Below, one piece after another: positions 1 through 8,211 of a stretch of DNA of 64,000 nt (its first letter is position 1; every line of letters begins with the position of its first letter). The notes beneath the pieces were generated by a model, which saw nothing but the letters and a program-made list of their open reading frames with translations, was not told where the DNA came from and made no database searches. This DNA is from Geodermatophilus siccatus (GTDB taxonomy: Bacteria > Actinomycetota > Actinomycetes > Mycobacteriales > Geodermatophilaceae). The DNA lies in contig NZ_FNHE01000003.1 in NCBI RefSeq assembly GCF_900103785.1, positions 248,001-312,000 on the forward strand, read 5' to 3'. The translations under genes and the position numbers were made by a program.

Positions 1-53
1 GTCGAGGGCTCAGCATGCTGGGCCTGGTTGGCGAGCACGGGCACACTGGGCGC

Positions 54-290
54 ATGAGTTCCGACCGGCTGGGGTTGATCGCCACCGATCCGGCCGTGCT
101 GAGCGGCCAGGCGGTGATCGCCGGCACCCGCGTGCCGGTCAGCGTGGTGCTCGACTGCCTTGCCGCCGGGATGAGCGCTGAACAGATCGTCGAGGAGTAC
201 CCAACCCTGACCTCCGAAGGCGTGCAGGCCGCTGCCGCCTACGGGGCGCTGCTGGCCCGTGAGGAACTGGTCCCGCTGGGCCCCGAGTGA
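54..290 (+). CDS. DUF433 family protein, probable antitoxin
   Basis: 78-residue protein of the DUF433 family (winged-helix-like, VapB/antitoxin associated). The family signature is visible as DPAVLSGQAVIAGTRVPV near residues 11-28, followed by LDCLAAGMSAEQIVEEYPTL. The ATG at 54 is preferred over an ATG at 15, because only the later start gives the usual DUF433 N-terminus; no convincing Shine-Dalgarno is seen for either. Its stop overlaps the next gene by four bases (GTGA), so the two are translationally coupled. In this family the gene next door is normally a DUF5615 PIN-like toxin, as here, so an antitoxin and autorepressor role is inferred from family and context. Confidence 0.85.
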   Translation: MSSDRLGLIATDPAVLSGQAVIAGTRVPVSVVLDCLAAGMSAEQIVEEYPTLTSEGVQAAAAYGALLAREELVPLGPE

Positions 291-646
291 AGGTCAAGCT
301 CGACGAGAACATCCCTCGTTCAGCTCGCCAGGTGCTCATCGCCGCCGGACACGATGTCGACACCGTCGTCGACGAGGACCTCGCAGGTGCCACTGATCCG
401 CAGGTCGTGACCGCTGCAGCCGCCACCGGACGACTGCTGATCACGTTGGATCGTGGACTGGGCGACATCCGGGCGTACCCGCCGGGCAGCCACGCCGGGA
501 TCCTCGTACTGCGGCCACTTGATCAGTCGGCGCCCGCAGTGGCCGCTGCGCTCACGGAGGTGGTCGCCGGTCACGACCTGTCCATGCTGGCTGGCACGGT
601 CACCGTCGCGCAGCGCGGCCTGCTGCGTATCCGCCGTCTCCAATAG
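287..646 (+). CDS. DUF5615 PIN-like protein, probable toxin
   Basis: 119-residue DUF5615 (PIN-like) protein, a presumed ribonuclease toxin. The opening KVKLDENIPRSA and the later LLITLDRGLGDIRAYPPG hold the acidic residues (DEN, TLDRG) expected at the metal site of this family. Translation starts at a GTG whose last two bases are the start of the upstream TGA stop, so it is coupled to the DUF433 gene. Toxin activity is a family-level inference. The pair lies inside the putative ssrA-inserted island, where such stabilising cassettes are common. Confidence 0.85.
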   Translation: MKVKLDENIPRSARQVLIAAGHDVDTVVDEDLAGATDPQVVTAAAATGRLLITLDRGLGDIRAYPPGSHAGILVLRPLDQSAPAVAAALTEVVAGHDLSMLAGTVTVAQRGLLRIRRLQ

Positions 647-1295
647 CGGCACAACCGCGCTCGTTCGGGACCAGCGGATTGTGTCCGGCCTCCACGGGTC
701 CCGCTAGCGACGACGACCGGTCGGGCAGCTCGGACATGTCCTGGTCTACGGGTGCTGGAACGTCCTCGGCGAAGTCGCCTCCGCGGCAGCGCAATTTGAA
801 ACCTGCCCTGGACCTCCGCACCGCACCGTCGACGCTCGGCTGCGCGGTCGAGCCTCGCCTGCGACCCCTTCTTCCGCTCCCTTCTCAGCTGCCCGACCCG
901 ACAAGATCACGAGCCGACACACCTTATGCACCCAGGACGGTGTAATCCGTTGTAACGAGTAGCCGACGACGGGGGTGACAGAGGTGCGGTCAGCTGCCGA
1001 GCGGCATGCCGCGTGAGCGTCACCGGAGCGCGTTGCTGCTCGCAGGGGATCGGTGCGCCTCCTGGCGGGGCGTGCTGCTCAGGCAGAGGGGCCCTGCCGT
1101 CCAACAGGGCCGGGAGCCACGTCGCCCGCGACGGCCAGTGACGCGCCGGCCGGGGTGACATCGGGCCGGTTGGGTCGTCACCGCCCCGTCCCTACGTCAC
1201 CCCCGTTGGCTTCCCGCTCCACGACAACTGTCCCGACGTCACCGTCGACGCCTGCGCCCCCACAGGAGCAGTACGGCAGCTCCGGCTCTGGGCAG
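647..1295. other. Gene-poor gap, 650 bp
   Basis: No credible coding region is seen on either strand between the toxin stop and the zinc-ribbon gene. Open frames exist but lack family signatures, ribosome binding sites and coherent composition. It is probably decayed island DNA. Confidence 0.5.
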
Positions 1296-1784
1296 TCAGG
1301 GGAGGTCGGGTGCGCCGCTCCCGCGGGCCCGCCGCCGGTAGGACTGCAGGACCGGGTTCAGTGCCCGGCCGAGGGCGGGCAGGTCTCGGTCGTAGACGCG
1401 GCCGTCGTCCAGTTGACCGGCGAGCTCGCCGAGCAACCTCGGCCAGTCCTGGCGGGTCGGCTCGAGAGGTACACGGATCTCGACCCGCCGCTCGACCACC
1501 TGCACTGCCATCCGGCCCGAGGTCGCCGCGCGGCTCTGCTCCCAGGCTCGATGTCGGCAGGTGGCCGAACACCACTTCGGGATCGGACCGCGGTTTCGCG
1601 GGGTGATCGGCCCACTGCACCATCCGCACGTGGTCGCGGCGGTCCGTCGTTCGGGCCCGTCCGCCGCAGGACTGGCCTGGCCCGGACGGGGGCCTTCTTC
1701 CGGCGATTGCTGCCGGCGCTTGCGGCGTTGTTGCTCGCGCGCCCGCCGTCGGGCCCGGTACTCGGGAGCGCCGCTGGTTCCCAT
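1296..1784 (-). CDS. Zinc-ribbon protein of unknown function
   Basis: 162-residue basic protein. After a strongly positive N-terminal arm (RARRRAREQQRRKRRQQ) comes a four-cysteine zinc ribbon: CGWC at about 52-55 and PKWCSATCRHRAWEQ at about 67-81, a motif recalled from many actinobacterial hypothetical proteins that use it for nucleic-acid binding. The C-terminal half (AVQVVERRVEIRVP...) is predicted mixed alpha/beta. ATG at 1784 gives the conserved MGTSGAPEYRARR start; an upstream GTG at 1826 adds 14 residues without support. Function unknown. It lies divergent to the IS110 remnant with tandem repeats between them. Confidence 0.65.
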   Translation of the reverse strand: MGTSGAPEYRARRRAREQQRRKRRQQSPEEGPRPGQASPAADGPERRTAATTCGWCSGPITPRNRGPIPKWCSATCRHRAWEQSRAATSGRMAVQVVERRVEIRVPLEPTRQDWPRLLGELAGQLDDGRVYDRDLPALGRALNPVLQSYRRRARGSGAPDLP

Positions 1785-1868
1785 GTCCCTGAGTGTGCAG
1801 GCGTTTCTCCGGTAACCCGTCACCACGAGTTCCGAGCCCGAGATGCAAGACGCGTGACGGCTTGCGAT

Positions 1869-1914
1869 CTTGATCGCTGCTCGTGCGGATACTTGATCGC
1901 TGCTCGTGCGGATA
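1869..1914. repeat. Tandem direct repeat, 2 x 23 bp
   Basis: Two perfect head-to-tail copies of a 23-bp unit beginning CTTGATCGCTGCTCG occupy 1869-1891 and 1892-1914. They lie between the divergent zinc-ribbon gene and the IS110 remnant, so they could be a duplicated operator or simply replication slippage. Confidence 0.85.
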
Positions 1915-2008
1915 AGATTGCTCCGGTCGCCCGGCGACGTCGTGACACAGTGGCGCGGGAGAGCCCGCTGAGAGGGTCTCCGTGCGCACGCCCGGGGCGC
2001 GCGGGCGG

Positions 2009-3137
2009 CGGGCTGAAACGCGCTCGTTCGCCACGACGACCCGGTCGTTGGAAGTGATGCGCGACTGGGTGCTGGCCAGGGCGCGACGATCGCGGCGATG
2101 GAGTCGACCTACTGGAAGGCGCCGTTCTACTGCCTGGAGGAGGTGCTGGAGGTCTGACTGCGGGGCTCCGCGCACACCAAAGCCGTCCCCGGCCGCAAGA
2201 CCGACGTGCGCGACGCGGAGTGGATCGCGCAGCTGCTCGAGCACGGCCTGGTGCGGCCCTCTTCGTGCCGCCGGCCGACATTCGTCGGCTTGCGGATGCT
2301 GACCCGCTATCGGGTGCAGCTGATGGGCGATCGCACCCGGGAGGCGACTCAGCTATAGCGGATGCTGGAGGACGCCAGCATCAAGCTCTCGGCGGTGGCC
2401 TCCAGCGTCACCACCGTCTCGGCGCGGGCAATGCCGGGCGCGCTAATCGCCGGTGAGCGGGATCCGCGGGTGCTCGCCGAGCTGGCCCAACCTGGATGCG
2501 GCGCAAGATTCCGGCCCTGATCGAGGCGCTGACCGGGCGCTTCGACGCCGGCCACGCGCAGCTGGCCCGCTCCATGCTGCACCGTTTGGAGCTGGCCGAG
2601 GCCGCGCTGGCCGAACTCGACGCGGTTATCGCCGAGGCCTGCCGGCCCTCGGCGCGTCAGCTGGAGCTGTTGCAGACGATTTTCGGAGTCGGGCCGAAGG
2701 TCGCCCAGGTGATCCTGGCCGAGACCGGCCGGGACATGTCCCGGTTTCACTCCGCGGCGCATCTGGCCGCCTGGGCAGGGCTGGCACCCGACGCGCTCGA
2801 GTCGGCCGGCAGACGCACCACGGTGGGCGCCCGGCCGGGCAACAAGTGGCTGACCGCGATGCTGGTGGGGGCCGTCGGCTCGGTCGGGCGGATGAAGGGC
2901 GCCAATTACCTGTCTGTCCAGCACGCCCGGCTCGCCGCCGCCACGGCAGGGCCCCGGCCCAGGTCCCGTCGCGCACTCGATCCTGGTCTTGGCCTATGGA
3001 TGCTCATCCGCGACGAGCTCTACGCCGACCTGGGCGCGGACTGGCTGGCCCGCCGCAACGACGAGGCCCACACCCGTCGGCTGATCGCCCAACTCGAACG
3101 GCTCGGCCACACCGTGGTCCTCGACCCGGTCGCCTGA
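2009..3137 (+). pseudogene. IS110-family transposase remnant
   Basis: Degenerate IS110/IS116/IS902 transposase. Recognisable pieces in order are ETRSFATTTRSLEVMRDW (frame of 2015), ATIAAMESTYWKAPFY then PGRKTDVRDAEWIAQLLEHG (frame of 2098), and the C-terminal Transposase_20 part with IFGVGPKVAQVILAE and RFHSAAHLAAWAGLAP (frame of 2496). Lesions are a frameshift near 2080, TGA at 2155, TAG at 2356, a frameshift near 2490, and a pair of compensating shifts between about 2945 and 3000 that move VAHSILVLAY out of frame. The N-terminal DEDD catalytic start is missing. No inverted repeats are expected for IS110 and none are claimed. Confidence 0.85.
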
Positions 3138-3334
3138 CCCAACTGCAGAACCACTGCAGGACGGGCTTCGCCCGCCAGCGCTGACGCCCGCCTGCAGCTC
3201 AGCTATTCACCGGCCTGTGCTCGCGACACGCCGTTGAATGCCGCCGCTCCATCGGCCCGCCGATAGAATAGCGAAAGCATGACTATGCGGGTCGCCACGG
3301 GCGACCTTCTCGCGTCGAACCAACAGAGGTGAGC

Positions 3335-4597
3335 GTGGCTCAGTACTGGCTCTTAGACTGGCTCGACAGTGAGGGCGTTGGTGATGCAGAGATAGCTCGT
3401 GGAGTGCTGCGTACTCGCGAGGGTATGCAGAGATTCTTGATGGCCGCGGAAGATGCTCAGACGCAGGAATTGACGCCGGAACGTCGCACGAACTCGCTCA
3501 TCGCTGGCGGGGCCTTATCCCTGGAGGGCATACAGTCGTGCTCCTCTCCGCAATGCCTGATGAGCACAGTCGATCAGCTCGTCTTCAATACTTGGCACTA
3601 CTTTGATCGTGTCATAGTGACCGGACTCGACCCGAAGCGCGCCATGGGCATCCGGGAGATCGAGCCGACGCGTACGGATGCGGCGAATCGCCTGTATCAT
3701 CACATTTCTGTAGCCCTCTACATTCGTGACGTGGGTGCTGAGGATATGTTCTATTTCCAACGCCCTTCTCGCATGTGCGTGCATCACTTGGACAAGCACT
3801 CTCATGAAGCGGGTCTTACTTCGGCCGTACTCGCTGCAGAACAACTGGAGCGAGAATTGAGCGTCGGCTACGACCTGCGCCTGAAAGAGGCTCGGACGGG
3901 CCAGACATATGCGTTCAAGCATCCGGCCCTAACATTCATTGCAACTGGGCGCGTGGAAAAGAGGATGAGTCGCGCCGCACTTGCTCGCGACATCGCGGGC
4001 AGGCAGGCTAGGGGGTTGACAGCAAGGCTCATACGCGATGCCAAACTGGCGCGAGACGCGAAGGCGTCTCTTGGCCAGTTGACCTCCGTCAACAGCAAGG
4101 TCCTAACCCCCTCCTCGAGCTCCGTAACACCAGCGGACGTGGCGTTCAATATCGAGCTTCCAGTAATACGAGGGCTAACCGCCAAAGAGCTCCTCGTATT
4201 ACGAAAAGAGGGTGAGGCGGAATTTCAAGTCTTCCGCGCAGCACTGAAGAAGGCTATCGAAGAGCGAGTCAAGGCCTTGCCTTCTGAGGATGTGGAGGGC
4301 GTTGCAGATTCTGTGGTTCAGGACTTTGTCAATCCTGCACTAGCAGACCTGCGACGGCGCATGAGCGCGTCGCGTCGCCTATTCGGTCTGCGGTCGGAAG
4401 CGACGCTGCTGGCTGGCGGCCTGGTTACGACTGTAGGCCTCATGACCTTCGCGCCCATCGTTGTCCCTGGCCTCGTCATAGCTGCGGGCGGAGTCGTCTC
4501 GGGCGTCAGCGACTACCTCAAAGATCAACGTGACTCACGACTGGACAACCTCCATTTCTTGTGGAAGGTGTCCGATGCGGCGGCAGGGAGACACTGA
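3335..4597 (+). CDS. Unknown protein with C-terminal membrane hairpin
   Basis: 420-residue protein that I cannot assign to a family. The body is soluble and helical; about residues 275-310 read IELPVIRGLTAKELLVLRKE and run into an amphipathic Lys/Glu helix. Near 350-388 lies a glycine-rich hydrophobic stretch (LLAGGLVTTVGLMTF...VPGLVIAAGG) that looks like a two-segment membrane hairpin, then a 30-residue basic tail. GTG 3335 is chosen because AGAGG ends five bases upstream; GTG 3329 is the alternative. Codon use is much less GC-biased than in neighbours (many A/T third positions), a sign of recent transfer. Island position and membrane anchor would suit a defence or toxin role, but nothing proves it. 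Confidence 0.75.
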   Translation: MAQYWLLDWLDSEGVGDAEIARGVLRTREGMQRFLMAAEDAQTQELTPERRTNSLIAGGALSLEGIQSCSSPQCLMSTVDQLVFNTWHYFDRVIVTGLDPKRAMGIREIEPTRTDAANRLYHHISVALYIRDVGAEDMFYFQRPSRMCVHHLDKHSHEAGLTSAVLAAEQLERELSVGYDLRLKEARTGQTYAFKHPALTFIATGRVEKRMSRAALARDIAGRQARGLTARLIRDAKLARDAKASLGQLTSVNSKVLTPSSSSVTPADVAFNIELPVIRGLTAKELLVLRKEGEAEFQVFRAALKKAIEERVKALPSEDVEGVADSVVQDFVNPALADLRRRMSASRRLFGLRSEATLLAGGLVTTVGLMTFAPIVVPGLVIAAGGVVSGVSDYLKDQRDSRLDNLHFLWKVSDAAAGRH

Positions 4598-4804
4598 CTA
4601 TCTTCGGCAGGCGCTTTTGAGCCGCCCATAGGAACACTCGGGGCGCCGCGGCTTCCGGAGCGGCCTCGCCGGCGTGGTTGCAGTTCTGGTTGCAGTTGGT
4701 GGCGTTCGCGCTGGTGCCCCACTGTTCGCTGTCGTTCGAATCGCCAGGTCAAGCGACTTGCGGAACGATCAGGAACCGCCACGGACGCAATCATGACGGC
4801 CTGG

Positions 4805-4844
4805 CAGTGTGGGGGTCAGGGGTTCGAGTCCCCTCAGCTCCACC
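4805..4844 (+). other. ssrA (tmRNA) 3'-end fragment, island attachment site
   Basis: The bases form a perfect T-arm (AGGGG, loop TTCGAGT, CCCCT at 4818-4834) followed by CAGCTCC, discriminator A and CC. CAGCTCCACC is the 3' acceptor end of actinobacterial tmRNA, whose partner GGGGCTG 5' end is absent upstream. An isolated 3' end like this is the duplicated attachment site left when an integrase inserts an island in ssrA. The intact ssrA would lie left of the window. A tRNA fragment is the alternative. Confidence 0.7.
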
Positions 4845-4849
4845 CGATC

Positions 4850-4889
4850 GACTCAGGCCGCTCTCCCGCTCGGGAGGGCGGCCTGAGTC
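4850..4889 (+). terminator. Hairpin terminator of the original ssrA locus
   Basis: A long inverted repeat with arms GACTCAGGCCGC and GCGGCCTGAGTC and an inner CTCCCG/CGGGAG stem begins six bases after the tmRNA 3' end. It is probably the native ssrA terminator, which places the island junction at or just before 4844. No T-run follows. Confidence 0.75.
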
Positions 4890-5152
4890 GTCTCTGGTCG
4901 CAGCTCGCCCTGCCTCACCGGTGCGCTGCCGAGTGCCGGTGCGGTCGGCCGCCCCACGGGCTGAGGTGCTCCACGTACCGGTCCCCGCACCCGCGCCGTG
5001 TCGCGGCAGCACCGGACCCGGCACCGCACACCCATCGACCACCCAGGGGCTCCGTGGCCGCGTGGCCGTTGGGTGCGACGCGTGTTATCTCCTATTGCAA
5101 TCGAGACCGTGGCGGCTCGGCCATCCGGGCTGCCCTCCGAACGGGGGAGAAC

Positions 5153-6103
5153 GTGCCGCTCTTGCCACTGGAGTCCGTTCTGGAGATCGCCGCGTGTCCG
5201 GCGTGCAGATCACCCCTGACCGCGGATGCTGACGACCTGACGTGCAGCGCCTGCGGTCGACGCTTCGTCCACGTGGACGGCAGTGGCCGGCTCCCCGTCC
5301 TCATCGACGCAGACACCAGCGTCGTCGACGTCGAGCACGTGGTCCGCGCTGGGGCGCCCAGTGTGATCGATCGCAGCCGGGGCGGACGGCTGCTGGCGCC
5401 GGTCCGCCGGTTGACCAAGCCGCGGAACACCACGGCCGAACGCTGCCTCCGACGCCTGACCGACGAGGTCAGGGGAGAGGGCGGCGGACGACCTCGGGTG
5501 CTGGTCATCGGCGGTGGATCGGTCGGCGAGGGGGCAGGCGCCCTGTACGAGGACGACCGGATCGACCTCGTGGCCTTCGACATCTACGCGTCACGACACG
5601 TGCAGTTCATCGCCGACGCCCATCGCATCCCCCTCGCCGACGCCTCCGTCCACGGGGTCGTCGTGCAAGCGGTCCTCGAGCACGTACTCGAACCGGGTGT
5701 CGTCGTCGCGGAGATCCACCGCGTGCTGGGACCGGAGGGCCTGGTGTACGCGGACACGCCCTTCATGCAGCAGGTCCACGAGGGCGCCTACGACTTCACC
5801 CGCTTCACCGAGTCGGGCCACCGCCACTTGTTCCGGTGGTTCGCCGAGGTGGAGCGGGGGGTCGTGGCCGGCCTGGGTACCCAACTGCGGTGGTCGCTCG
5901 ACTACTTCACCCGGGGCCTCCTCCGCAGCCAAGTGGCGGGCAGGCTGGTGCGGTTGGCCTTCTTCTGGCTGAGCTGGCTTGATGGTCTGCTGTCGACCCC
6001 CGCGACCGTGGACGGCGCGAGCAGTGTGTTCTTCTACGGTCGGCGCGCCGACACGTCGATTACACCGATGGACGCCATCAGGGGCTACCGAGGTGCGCAG
6101 TGA
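5153..6103 (+). CDS. Zinc-ribbon class I SAM methyltransferase
   Basis: 316-residue protein. A Trm112-like ribbon (CPACRSPL at about 14-21, CSACGRRF further on) precedes a Methyltransf_11 domain: VLVIGGGSVGEGAG is motif I and IPLADASVHGVVVQAVLEHV is motif IV with its usual LEHV. A C-terminal amphipathic stretch (LVRLAFFWLSWL) may touch membrane. GTG 5153 follows a GGGGGAG run with short spacing; it is the last start that keeps the ribbon. The next frame and then an O-acetyltransferase follow with overlaps, so a role in surface glycan modification is inferred; the substrate is unknown. Confidence 0.8.
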   Translation: MPLLPLESVLEIAACPACRSPLTADADDLTCSACGRRFVHVDGSGRLPVLIDADTSVVDVEHVVRAGAPSVIDRSRGGRLLAPVRRLTKPRNTTAERCLRRLTDEVRGEGGGRPRVLVIGGGSVGEGAGALYEDDRIDLVAFDIYASRHVQFIADAHRIPLADASVHGVVVQAVLEHVLEPGVVVAEIHRVLGPEGLVYADTPFMQQVHEGAYDFTRFTESGHRHLFRWFAEVERGVVAGLGTQLRWSLDYFTRGLLRSQVAGRLVRLAFFWLSWLDGLLSTPATVDGASSVFFYGRRADTSITPMDAIRGYRGAQ

Positions 6104-6222
6104 GCGTTCCCGACAGCCGCCGACCGGTGGGTCCCGGGACCGTGCCCACGACGCTGCAGGCGAGGGTGGGCGCGGACGCGGCGCTCCACCGGGCCTCCCA
6201 CACGATGATCGGACGTCCATGA
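6100..6222 (+). CDS. 40-residue bridging micro-ORF
   Basis: GTG at 6100 overlaps the methyltransferase stop as GTGA, and its own TGA (6220-6222) overlaps the acetyltransferase ATG as ATGA. Between them 40 codons are open (VSVPDSRRPVGPG..., ending SHTMIGRP), and about 85% end in G or C, as in real genes here. It may be a true peptide or only a device that carries ribosomes from one gene to the next. It resembles no family known to me. Confidence 0.4.
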   Translation: MSVPDSRRPVGPGTVPTTLQARVGADAALHRASHTMIGRP

Positions 6223-6803
6223 GCCTCACGGAGTTCACCCACCTGGTCCGGTCCGACCTCTACAGACTGCACGGACGGGCGACCCTGTCGGCCTTCCTAC
6301 GGGTCCTGCTCCTCGGTGGGTCCGACGGTGCCTACCAGTACGTCTTCTGGATGCGGGCGTGTCGGTACGCGAGTGCGCATCCCGTGCTCAGGGTCGCGGT
6401 GTACCCGGTGGCCAGGCTGGTGCTGAGACGTTACGGCTACAAGTACGGCATCGACATCCCGTACACCACGACCATCGGTAGTGGCTTCTACATCGGGCAC
6501 TTCGGCGGGATCGTCGTCAACTCTCGGGCCGTCATCGGGAAGAACTGCAACATCTCCCAGCAGGTGACCCTGGGGCAGGCCAACCGTGGTCCCCGGCAGG
6601 GGTACCCCACGATCGGTGACAACACCTACATCGGGCCCGGAGCCAAGATCGTCGGATCCGTCAGGATCGGGGACAACGTCGCGATCGGCGCGAACTGTGT
6701 GGTCACGAAGGACGTGCCGGACAACGGCGTGGTCGTCGGGGTCCCGGGGCGGGTCGTCTCGTTCGACGGATCTGCGCACTACGTCGAGTTCACCGACTAC
6801 TAG
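6219..6803 (+). CDS. Serine O-acetyltransferase-like sugar acetyltransferase
   Basis: 194-residue left-handed beta-helix acetyltransferase of the CysE/WcaF type. Hexapeptide repeats run from about residue 80 to 185 (IGSGFYIGHFGGIVVN, IGKNCNISQQVTLG, IGDNTYIGPGAKIVG, IGDNVAIGANCVVTKDVP). The helical N-terminus is short, as in capsule O-acetyltransferases rather than metabolic CysE. The start at 6219 gives the expected MSLTEFTHLVRSDLYR and overlaps the micro-ORF stop. With the adjacent methyltransferase it probably decorates an extracellular polysaccharide; this is inference from context. Confidence 0.85.
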   Translation: MSLTEFTHLVRSDLYRLHGRATLSAFLRVLLLGGSDGAYQYVFWMRACRYASAHPVLRVAVYPVARLVLRRYGYKYGIDIPYTTTIGSGFYIGHFGGIVVNSRAVIGKNCNISQQVTLGQANRGPRQGYPTIGDNTYIGPGAKIVGSVRIGDNVAIGANCVVTKDVPDNGVVVGVPGRVVSFDGSAHYVEFTDY

Positions 6804-6972
6804 AGCCAATTCGTCGGATCGCCGGGCGCCGGTGCTGAGCCGGACCGTGTCCCGTGCCATGCCGTCGCGGTGGCGCGCCTCCTGTCCCGCGACGGCCCAC
6901 CTCCGCACGGGGTGGCGACCCGGTGTCGCAGCGTGCAGGCGGTGATCAGCTCGGCGTCGTCAGACTGAGCCG

Positions 6973-7878
6973 GTGACGGGGACGAGCTCGCGGGTCCAGA
7001 CGTTGGGTGGGCCGGCGCTGTTCGTCCTGCTGTGGAGCACCGGTTTCGTCGGCGCGAAGTACGGGCTGCCCTACGCCGAGCCCTTCACGTTCCTGAGCCT
7101 GCGCCTGGGCGTCGCCGCGGTCCTGCTCGGCGTCCTCGCCGTCGCGCTGCGCTCGGCGGGCATGGCCTCCCGCGCGCAGTACGGCCGCGCCTCGGTCGCC
7201 GGGCTGCTGCTGCACGGCGGCTACCTGGGCGGCGTCTTCTACGGCATCTCGCTGGGTGTGCCCGCGGGGGTGTCGGCGGTGATCGTCAGCCTGCAACCGG
7301 TGCTCACCGCCGTCCTCGCCGCGCGGGTGCTCGGCGAGCGGCCCACGGCGCGCCAGTGGTTCGGGCTGGCGCTGGGCGTCGCGGGCGTCGTGCTGGTCGT
7401 CGGCCCGGGCATCGCCGACGCCGGCTCGGCCGAGCCGTTCCCGGTGGCCGGTCTCGTCGCGTGCCTCGTGGCACTGGCCTCGGGAACGCTGGGCACCGTC
7501 TACCAGAAGCGGCACGGCGACCGCATCCCGCTGGTCTGGGGGACGGCGGTGCAGTACGCGGCGGCCGCGGCCGTGCTGCTGGCGGTCGCGGTGGCCACCG
7601 AGGACATGGCGATCCGGTGGACCGGAGAGTTCACCGCGGCGTTCGTCTGGCTGGTGCTGGTCCTGTCGATCGGCGCCGTCCTGCTGCTGCTCCTGCTGCT
7701 CCGCCGGGGCACGGCCGCGGGCGTCTCCAGCCTCTACTACCTCGTGCCGGTGGCCACCGCCGTCGAGGCCTACCTGCTCTTCGGCGAGCTGGTCAGCGGG
7801 CTGTCGCTCGTGGGGATCGGGGTCACCGCTGTGGGCGTCGCGCTGGTGGTGGCACCGCCACGGGGCGGTGACGCGTGA
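6973..7878 (+). CDS. EamA/DMT-family membrane transporter
   Basis: 301 residues, ten predicted transmembrane helices in two EamA repeats. Repeat 1 opens FVLLWSTGFVGAKYGLPYAEP and ends with the conserved GERPTARQWFGLALGVAGVVL; repeat 2 ends FGELVSGLSLVGIGVTAVGVAL. This family exports metabolites or amino acids; the substrate cannot be told. GTG 6973 has a weak ribosome site. A 14-bp direct repeat (TGATCAGCTCGGCG) lies just before (6943) and just after (7885) the gene. Confidence 0.85.
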   Translation: MTGTSSRVQTLGGPALFVLLWSTGFVGAKYGLPYAEPFTFLSLRLGVAAVLLGVLAVALRSAGMASRAQYGRASVAGLLLHGGYLGGVFYGISLGVPAGVSAVIVSLQPVLTAVLAARVLGERPTARQWFGLALGVAGVVLVVGPGIADAGSAEPFPVAGLVACLVALASGTLGTVYQKRHGDRIPLVWGTAVQYAAAAAVLLAVAVATEDMAIRWTGEFTAAFVWLVLVLSIGAVLLLLLLLRRGTAAGVSSLYYLVPVATAVEAYLLFGELVSGLSLVGIGVTAVGVALVVAPPRGGDA

Positions 7879-8211
7879 CCCACCTGATCAGCTCGGCGCC
7901 ACCGGGCGGCGTGTCATGGCACGGCGGCGGCGGTGACCGCGACCTCGCGATCGGGGGGCCGGTCCGACCTCCGGCAGAGGCGGGCCGAGACACGCCGGAG
8001 CCGTCTTGACGGCCCGCTGTGGCCCGCATCACTGTCGTGTGGGGAGGGTGGAGCCGAGGCGAGCGGCCACCCGGAGCCGGGTGGACCGATCGACGCAGCG
8101 AGACGACCGGGACCGGCCCGCCGCCGGACGGCATGAGCGGGACCGGCAGACCACAGACCTCTCGTTCGGCTGAGCCGTTCCCAGCGTCGTCGACCAGGAG
8201 GGGGTCGTGCA
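7879..8211. other. Intergenic gap, 333 bp
   Basis: No gene is seen between the EamA transporter and the acetate-transporter gene. It holds the second copy of the 14-bp repeat at 7885-7898 and, at its right end, the AGGAGGGGG ribosome site of the next gene. Confidence 0.5.

Noticed and set aside
1192-2244. Long minus-strand open frame (350 codons) over the island
   Set aside because: It crosses the zinc-ribbon gene and the transposase remnant in another frame, has no family signature and reflects only the lack of stops in GC-rich DNA.
3234-3269. TTGAAT/TAGAAT promoter for the island gene
   Set aside because: The two hexamers are 24 bases apart, too far for a standard promoter.
4791-5042. Minus-strand open frame with GAEGTRTPDPH
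   Set aside because: This peptide is the well-known false translation of a tRNA/tmRNA 3' end on the opposite strand; it covers the ssrA fragment and hairpin and has no other coding sign.
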